DNA of 10,808 bases, taken from the NCBI GenBank assembly GCA_903927415.1, contig CAIYMZ010000120.1, positions 1-10,808 of the forward strand. Reading direction: 5' to 3'. Position numbers and translations under genes: made by a program. This stretch comes from an uncultured Alphaproteobacteria bacterium. GTDB lineage: Bacteria; Pseudomonadota; Alphaproteobacteria; Rickettsiales; UBA1997. The notes under the pieces were generated by a model, which worked only from the letters and a program-made list of their open reading frames with translations, was not told the DNA's origin and made no database searches. Shown piece by piece: positions 6,500 to 10,808 of the stretch. Within the stretch, counting starts at the first letter, position 1. The number at the start of each line of letters is the position of its first letter.

Positions 6500-7087
6500 A
6501 TGAGAAGCGCAAAAATCGAACGCAACACCAAAGAAACCAAAATCAAAGTTGAAGTAAATCTCGACGGAACTGGTCAGTTCAAGGTCTCAACCGGCATCGG
6601 ATTTTTTGATCACATGGTTGAACAACTTTCGCATCACTCACTGATCGACATTAATCTCGAAACTAAAGGCGATCTTCACATCGATTTTCACCACACGGTT
6701 GAGGACTCGGCGCTCACTCTCGGCGATGCGATCAAGCAAGCACTCGGCGACAAAAAAGGCATCACGCGCTTCGGCCATTCCTACGTGCCGATGGATGAAA
6801 CCCTCAGCCGCTGCGTCATCGACCTCTCCGGCCGCGCCTATCCGCTCTTCAATTGCGAATTCAAACGCGACAAAGTTGGCGAAATGGATTGCGAACTTTT
6901 CCGCGAATTTTTCTTCGCCCTCGCGCAATCAATCGGCTGCAATCTTCACATCGAAAATCTTTACGGCGTCAATAATCACCACATTGTTGAATCATGCTTC
7001 AAAGCCTTGGCGCGTGCGCTTCGTCAAGCAATTACGATTGATGAGAGAAAGAAGGATGCGGTGAATTCGACAAAGGGAATTTTGTAA
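6500..7087 (+). CDS. hisB: Imidazoleglycerol-phosphate dehydratase
   Basis: The 195-aa monofunctional enzyme removes water from imidazoleglycerol phosphate to form imidazoleacetol phosphate in histidine biosynthesis. The family signatures are in place: GIGFFDHM (32-39), the manganese-binding HHTVEDSALTLG (64-75), MDETLSR (98-104), NNHHIVESCFKALARALR (158-175) and the C-terminal STKGIL. It lacks the N-terminal phosphatase domain of the E. coli bifunctional protein, as expected outside enterobacteria. No other his gene lies in the window, so it is an orphan and not part of a his operon. It is preceded by the two unrecognised genes and followed after 3 bases by nagZ, with which it is probably co-transcribed. 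Its G+C-rich, CGC-type arginine codons agree with polA and nagZ. Confidence 0.97.
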   Translation: MRSAKIERNTKETKIKVEVNLDGTGQFKVSTGIGFFDHMVEQLSHHSLIDINLETKGDLHIDFHHTVEDSALTLGDAIKQALGDKKGITRFGHSYVPMDETLSRCVIDLSGRAYPLFNCEFKRDKVGEMDCELFREFFFALAQSIGCNLHIENLYGVNNHHIVESCFKALARALRQAITIDERKKDAVNSTKGIL

Positions 7088-7090
7088 AAA

Positions 7091-8050
7091 ATGCCGCTCT
7101 TAAAAAAAATTTTGCAAAATAAAAAAATTACCAAGCCAGTAATTTACGGAATTTCCGGCACTGTTTTAACCGACGAAGAAAAATATTTTTTCTCCAAAAA
7201 TGGCGCGCTCGGATTCATTATTTTTGCACGAAATATTGCCGACAAAATTCAGCTAAAAAATCTTACAAATTCACTTCGTGAAGTGATGGATGGCGAAGTT
7301 TTGGTTTTGGTTGATCAAGAAGGTGGGCGCGTTGCACGCCTTAAGCCACCTCACTGGAAAGCCTATCCTACGGGACAACATTTTGCCGATCTTTACCGCG
7401 CAAATTCCGAACTCGCCAAGGAAGTTTTGTTCAAAAATTTTGCCGAAATTGCGCGCGATTTAGTTGAAGTTGGAATCAATGTTGATTGCGCGCCTGTACT
7501 CGACATTCTTACCGAAAAAACTCACCAAGTGATCGGTGATCGCGCCTACGGCAGCGAGGCAAATCAAGTTTCAGAATTAGGCAGAAAAGTTTGCGAAGGT
7601 CTGCTCAGCGAAGGAGTTTTTCCCGTCATCAAACACATTCCGGGACACGGCCGTGGCACGTCGGACAGCCATTTAGAATTGCCGGTTGTTTATGCTAGTT
7701 TGGAAGAATTACGCGCCACCGATTTCGTGCCATTCAAAAATCTCCGCGACCAAAAATTCGCAATGACGGCACATATTCGCTACGAAGCGATCGACAAAAT
7801 TAACTGCGCCACAACTTCTAAAAAAGCGATCGATTTAATCCGCAATGAAATCGGTTTTAAAAATATTTTGATGAGTGACGATGTGTCTATGAAAGCGCTT
7901 GCTGGCAGCTTCATCGAGAAAACAAAATTAATTTTAGCCGCAGGTTGCGATTTAGTTTTGCACTGCAATGGCGAAATGAAAGAGATGGAGGAAATTAATT
8001 CTGCTTTGCCAAATTTGAGTGATGGGTTTTGGGAAAGGTTTGTGAAATAA
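7091..8050 (+). CDS. nagZ: Beta-N-acetylhexosaminidase (glycoside hydrolase family 3)
   Basis: The 319-aa cytoplasmic enzyme removes N-acetylglucosamine from anhydromuropeptides during peptidoglycan recycling. It shows the GH3 NagZ pattern VDQEGGRVARL (74-84), the loop KHIPGHGRGTSDSH (181-194) carrying the Asp192-His194 acid/base dyad of this subfamily, and the nucleophile region MSDDVSM (261-267, nucleophile expected at Asp264). The opening IYGISGTVLTDEEKYFF and FIIFARN are typical of alphaproteobacterial NagZ. There is no signal peptide. The length is slightly under the usual 330-340 residues, with a short C-terminus that still reads as complete. It starts 3 bases after hisB. Its presence suggests that the organism makes and recycles a peptidoglycan wall. 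A repeat pair separates it from the RNase D gene. Confidence 0.93.
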   Translation: MPLLKKILQNKKITKPVIYGISGTVLTDEEKYFFSKNGALGFIIFARNIADKIQLKNLTNSLREVMDGEVLVLVDQEGGRVARLKPPHWKAYPTGQHFADLYRANSELAKEVLFKNFAEIARDLVEVGINVDCAPVLDILTEKTHQVIGDRAYGSEANQVSELGRKVCEGLLSEGVFPVIKHIPGHGRGTSDSHLELPVVYASLEELRATDFVPFKNLRDQKFAMTAHIRYEAIDKINCATTSKKAIDLIRNEIGFKNILMSDDVSMKALAGSFIEKTKLILAAGCDLVLHCNGEMKEMEEINSALPNLSDGFWERFVK

Positions 8051-8054
8051 TTAC

Positions 8055-8167
8055 TCAATGTCATTCCCTACTCTTCTCTTGTCATTCCCGCGAAGGCGGG
8101 AATCCAGTAAGCAAATCCAAGCTCGTTTTAACATTCTAGATTCCCGCCTTCGCGGGAATGACATTGA
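8055..8167. repeat. Intergenic REPIN-like inverted repeat pair
   Basis: Two arms, 8080-8104 and 8139-8163, are perfect 25-base inverted copies. Each forms a hairpin with an 8-base stem and 4-base loop (attcccgc-gaag-gcgggaat at 8084-8103, and the reverse at 8140-8159). A partial third copy of the outer end lies at 8055-8068 (tcaatgtcattccc), which is the inverse of 8154-8167. The gtcattcccgcgaaggcgggaat motif is a widespread bacterial REP-type repeat. No RAYT transposase gene lies in the window. The element fills most of the nagZ to RNase D gap (8051-8185), which otherwise shows nothing. Confidence 0.88.
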
Positions 8168-8185
8168 AAATAATTTTAATTTTTT

Positions 8186-8797
8186 ATGACCATCTTCCTG
8201 CACAAAAACGACCTCCCCGCCGAAATAAAATTCTCCGACTCCATCGCCATCGACAGCGAGACCATGGGGCTCAACATTTTGCGCGATCGTTTGTGTTTGG
8301 TGCAAATTTCTGCCGGTGATGGTGATGCGCATTTGGTGCAGTTTGAAGCTGGAAAATACGACGCGCCAAATCTCAAAAAAATTCTCACCGACAAAAAAAT
8401 TCTCAAACTTTTTCACTTCGCCCGCTTCGACGTCGCTGCTCTCCAACATTATTTACAAATCGACATCGAAAATATTTACTGCACTAAAATCGCTTCGCGC
8501 CTTACGCGCACTTACTCCGATGCTCATGGCTTAAAAGCAATTTGCGAAGAACTTCTCGGCATTGAACTTTCAAAAAAACAACAAACTTCAGATTGGGGAA
8601 ATTCCGAAATCACTCAAAAACAAATGGAATATGCTGCTTCCGACGTTTTGCATCTGCACCGTTTAAAGTTAAAACTTGACGAAATGCTGCGCCGCGAAAA
8701 CCGCACCGAAATTTTTGAATCTTGCATAAAATTTTTACCAACACGCGCAAAGCTTGATTTACAAGGTTTTATCGGGCTCGACATCTTCTCTCACTAA
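8186..8797 (+). CDS. rnd: Short RNase D-like 3'-5' exoribonuclease
   Basis: The 203-aa protein is a DEDDy-type 3'-5' exonuclease, expected to trim tRNA or other structured RNAs. Exo I is AIDSETMGL with Asp23 and Glu25, exo II is FHFARFD with Asp82, and exo III is YAASD with Tyr149 and Asp153. All catalytic residues are therefore present. It consists of the nuclease domain alone: the two HRDC domains of the 375-aa E. coli enzyme are absent, which is the common form in Alphaproteobacteria. The LDIFSH ending is typical of that group. The ATG lies 22 bases after the repeat pair, and no Shine-Dalgarno is evident. The ankyrin gene follows after 14 bases. All 10 arginines use CGN codons. Confidence 0.92.
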   Translation: MTIFLHKNDLPAEIKFSDSIAIDSETMGLNILRDRLCLVQISAGDGDAHLVQFEAGKYDAPNLKKILTDKKILKLFHFARFDVAALQHYLQIDIENIYCTKIASRLTRTYSDAHGLKAICEELLGIELSKKQQTSDWGNSEITQKQMEYAASDVLHLHRLKLKLDEMLRRENRTEIFESCIKFLPTRAKLDLQGFIGLDIFSH

Positions 8798-8811
8798 TTT
8801 GTTTTATCCGC

Positions 8812-9552
8812 ATGCCAAAAGATTCGCCATTCCCTTCAGAAGTGCAGCGAGATTTATTTGCAGCAATCTCAAGAAATGATTGGAGAGATGCTGAAAAAGC
8901 CATTCGCGATGGAGCAAATGTAAATGAGCAAAATTCATTAAATAATCTGACACCACTTCAATTCGCTGCCGCCATATCACGGGATACTACAAGATGTGCG
9001 GAAATTCTTCTTGCTCATGGAGCAGATATTTCTCCGCGAGCCGATGGCACCTCCTCCCCACTTTCTTTAGCTATCGGAAATGATAAAATTGCACTCATGA
9101 GGTTAATCATGAATCATACAAAATCGATTGGATCAGAAGAAGATTTTTATCCGCTACATTGCGCCGTAGCTCACGACAAATCTGATTGTTTAAACATACT
9201 CTTGGAAGAATTCGGAGATGACTTTGGAATAGATATTGAAGAAAAGAGCGAGGAAGGAATTGCGCCACTTCACCTCGCAGCACAATTGGGACGCAAGCTT
9301 TGTGCAGAAATTCTTCTTGATCATGGCTGTAATATCGACATACTGGATAAAGATGACGAAACTCCGCTTCATCACGCAGAAGCATTTGATAAGCCTGAAT
9401 TAGTTAATTTTTTGTTTACACGTGGAGCAAATCCAAACCTTTTAGATAGAGATGGGTGCGCCGCAATTCAGTACAGAAAACCAGATACAACTGTACGCAG
9501 CGCTATGCACACTGGAAGAGCGACTAGCAAAACAAGGAGTGGCACCATTTAA
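8812..9552 (+). CDS. Ankyrin-repeat protein
   Basis: The 246-aa protein is built almost wholly of ankyrin repeats, which form stacked helix pairs that bind other proteins. Repeats can be read at about 13-43, 44-77, 78-110, 111-146, 147-180 and 181-213, with a degenerate start of a seventh at 214. The clearest are NLTPLQFAAAISRDTTRCAEILLAHGAD-type (45-72), APLHLAAQLGRKLCAEILLDHG (151-172) and DETPLHHAE (182-190). The last 20 or so residues are polar and basic (TGRATSKTRSGTI). There is no signal peptide, membrane span or enzymatic domain. Eight of 15 arginines are AGA/AGG, as in the unrecognised genes at 4287-6477. Ankyrin proteins are common among host-directed effectors of intracellular Alphaproteobacteria, but they also serve in the bacterial cell. 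Sequence does not decide between these. It converges on mpg with 14 bases between the stops. Confidence 0.92.
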   Translation: MPKDSPFPSEVQRDLFAAISRNDWRDAEKAIRDGANVNEQNSLNNLTPLQFAAAISRDTTRCAEILLAHGADISPRADGTSSPLSLAIGNDKIALMRLIMNHTKSIGSEEDFYPLHCAVAHDKSDCLNILLEEFGDDFGIDIEEKSEEGIAPLHLAAQLGRKLCAEILLDHGCNIDILDKDDETPLHHAEAFDKPELVNFLFTRGANPNLLDRDGCAAIQYRKPDTTVRSAMHTGRATSKTRSGTI

Positions 9553-9566
9553 GGCGTAAATAAAAG

Positions 9567-10088
9567 CTACCGAATCAAAAATCTCAGCAACGCATTTTTA
9601 TTCTGGCTGATTCCGATTCGCGGCAATGACGAAAATTTTGGCCGCAATCCGATGTCGTAAATAGAAAATTTTTTTGATGCTTTCGCGCCGCAAATATCCA
9701 ACCGATCAAAAGTTTTATCGATCAACAAATCGCGGCATAATTTTCCCGGACCATTCAAAAGTTTTTCTTCCGGCTCAATAATTTTCACGCCGCGAATCAG
9801 CACTGCCGCTGGGTAATCGATGCTCTCCGTAGTGATGTTCAAACAAAAATACATTCCGTAAATCAGGTAAACATAAAGATGACCACCGCGCCAAAACATC
9901 GGCTCGTTGCGCGGGGTGCGCTTGCGCGAGGCGTGGGAAGCAGGATCATCGCCGTGATAACTTTCAGTTTCGGTGATGATGGCTTTGAAGATTTTTTTCT
10001 TGTGGGTGGTTAGGATCATCTTGCCGAGCAGCTGCTGCGCTACTTCGTCGGTATTTTGTAAAAAAAATTCTCGCGAAAGTTTGATCAT
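9567..10088 (-). CDS. mpg: Alkyladenine (3-methyladenine) DNA glycosylase, AAG/MPG family
   Basis: The 173-aa protein excises alkylated and deaminated purines to start base excision repair. It aligns well with the human AAG fold. Glu42 and Tyr44 in TETESY correspond to catalytic Glu125 and to Tyr127, His52 to His136, Tyr77 in LIYGMY to the intercalating Tyr162, Asn84 to Asn169 and Arg99 to Arg182. TPRNEPMF (58-65), LYVYLIYGMYFCLN and NGPGKLCRDL (112-121) are family signatures. It is slightly shorter than most bacterial members (about 180-200 aa), and the end (NALLRFLIR) matches the usual last strand. Its ATG overlaps the valS stop by 4 bases (ATGA), so it is co-transcribed and probably translationally coupled to valS. 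It has no link to the other repair gene in the window, polA. Confidence 0.95.
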   Translation of the reverse strand: MIKLSREFFLQNTDEVAQQLLGKMILTTHKKKIFKAIITETESYHGDDPASHASRKRTPRNEPMFWRGGHLYVYLIYGMYFCLNITTESIDYPAAVLIRGVKIIEPEEKLLNGPGKLCRDLLIDKTFDRLDICGAKASKKFSIYDIGLRPKFSSLPRIGISQNKNALLRFLIR

Positions 10089-10808
10089 CCAATCTGCACA
10101 GAAAAATTTCCGACGCGTAATTCAATTTCTTCAGCATTACAAACATTTCCCAAATCTTCCGCAATTTCCGACAAATCTTTTTCGCAATTAACAACGATTT
10201 TTTTCACCGCAGTTTTCATCGAAATATTTTTTTCCGATTTAAATTTCCGCACCTCAAAAATCACGGCCAGAGCAACTTCGCCGATGTCGTAGAATTTTTG
10301 GCTAAAGAATTTTTCGTCAAGTTTCGGCCAATTTCCTCGCGCATTTATCGAGCCGGTTTTGGCGAATTCTTCGGCGAAAATTGTGGAGTAAATTTCGTCA
10401 GTGATGTGTGGGATGAAAGGCGCGAAAAGTTTTAGGATTGTGTTGAGGCAGATTTGTAAAGTTGCGATTGCGCTCTGCTGTTTGGCTTCAATTTCTTTTT
10501 TTTTTGAGTCGTTGAAATCAATGCCAACAAGCTTCTCCGCCGCTAATCCGTAAGAACGAACTTTGCAAATTTCGAGATAATTGTCGCAAAAATCTTTCCA
10601 GAAAAATTCTTCGATCGCTTCACGGGCGCGAGCATATTCGAATTTTTCGAATTCGGCGGTGGCGCGTTCAGTGGTTTTGTGGAGCTTGCTTAGGATCCAT
10701 AAATCTGCGGCTTCAGTGATTTGTTGTTCACCCTCACCCCAACCCTCTCCCCTCAAGGGAGAGGGAGTTAAACCGAGCTCGGACTTCTCCCTCTCCCTTG
10801 AGGGGAGA
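10085..10808 (-). CDS. valS: Valyl-tRNA synthetase, C-terminal part (5' end outside window)
   Basis: This is the anticodon-binding domain of a class I aminoacyl-tRNA synthetase. DLWILSKL, the EEFFWKDFCDNYLEICKVRSYG segment (read as two parts, EEFFWKDFCDNYLE and ICKVRSYG) and FAPFIPHITDEIY followed by GNWPKL identify ValRS rather than IleRS or LeuRS. The frame is open to the right edge, so a TTG at 10756 is not the start. The protein stops at ELRVGNFSVQIG, without the long coiled-coil arm that ends most bacterial ValRS. A ValRS without this arm is known for the archaeal-type enzyme of Rickettsia, and that type is the likely reading here. Bases 10734-10808 encode an inserted Gly/Glu/Arg-rich stretch (including TPSPLRGEGWGEGE) just before the anticodon-binding domain. 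The ATGA overlap couples it to mpg. Confidence 0.85.
   Translation of the reverse strand, partial: LPSREREKSELGLTPSPLRGEGWGEGEQQITEAADLWILSKLHKTTERATAEFEKFEYARAREAIEEFFWKDFCDNYLEICKVRSYGLAAEKLVGIDFNDSKKKEIEAKQQSAIATLQICLNTILKLFAPFIPHITDEIYSTIFAEEFAKTGSINARGNWPKLDEKFFSQKFYDIGEVALAVIFEVRKFKSEKNISMKTAVKKIVVNCEKDLSEIAEDLGNVCNAEEIELRVGNFSVQIG
10745..10808. repeat. Paired inverted hairpin element inside valS
   Basis: Bases 10746-10767 and 10787-10808 are perfect 22-base inverted copies. Each arm can fold on itself (ctctccc/gggagag). The 19-base centre holds a perfect 10-base palindrome, ccgagctcgg (10773-10782). The element runs to the window edge and may continue. It contains no stop in the valS frame and is read through as part of the protein. 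The ccctctccc type of repeat occurs between genes in many bacteria. Here it is coding. Confidence 0.85.

Noticed and set aside
6638..6928. Minus-strand 96-codon open frame
   Set aside because: It is antisense to hisB and follows from its codon composition. hisB is a certain gene.
8055..8167. CRISPR array
   Set aside because: There are only two arms in inverted orientation plus a fragment, with no regular direct repeats or spacers.
8051..8449. Minus-strand open frame encoding SFPRRRESR and LDSRLRGND
   Set aside because: These are the familiar spurious translations of the gcgggaat hairpin repeat, and the rest lies antisense to the RNase D gene.

Overview
The window looks like a gene-dense, AT-rich alphaproteobacterial chromosome, probably from the Rickettsiales or a nearby host-associated or metagenome-derived lineage. 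This is inferred from protein family features and not from a marker-gene search. The main clues are a short RNase D without HRDC domains, a NagZ and PolA of alphaproteobacterial style, an Fe-type superoxide dismutase, a valyl-tRNA synthetase that ends without the usual C-terminal coiled-coil arm, and an ankyrin-repeat protein. A retained hisB argues against a strongly reduced Rickettsia-like genome.

Layout. Positions 2-1621 (+) hold the C-terminal part of polA, open through the left edge. It faces a minus-strand glycosyltransferase operon (3593-1770): a WaaE-like GT2 enzyme followed directly by a GT4 enzyme that is split by one in-frame TAA. A short divergent promoter region (3594-3686) separates this from a plus-strand run: Fe-superoxide dismutase, two unrecognised genes (537 and 180 aa), hisB, nagZ, a short RNase D and an ankyrin-repeat gene. 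The right end is minus strand: the C-terminal part of valS, open through the right edge, overlapping an alkyladenine DNA glycosylase gene (mpg) by 4 bases.

Two things stand out. First, there are paired inverted hairpin repeats resembling REPINs or Rickettsia palindromic elements. One is intergenic (8080-8163). Two lie in frame inside essential genes: polA at 1-82, next to a 7-base tandem repeat, and valS at 10745-10808, at the junction before the anticodon-binding domain. A fourth repeat cluster follows polA (1632-1709). Second, the two unrecognised genes at 4287-6477 and the ankyrin gene use AGA/AGG for 32 of 53 arginines, against 7 of 53 in polA, hisB, nagZ and the RNase D gene. They are the best candidates for accessory, possibly host-directed, proteins. 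The 537-aa protein opens with a Myc-like nuclear localisation motif, a coiled coil and a Ser/Gly-rich linker.

The genes are tightly packed (stop-ATG abutments, a 4-base overlap, 3-34 base gaps), and I see no clear Shine-Dalgarno sequence before any start. No rRNA, tRNA, CRISPR array, transposase or phage gene is visible, and no stretch over 300 bases lacks a gene.
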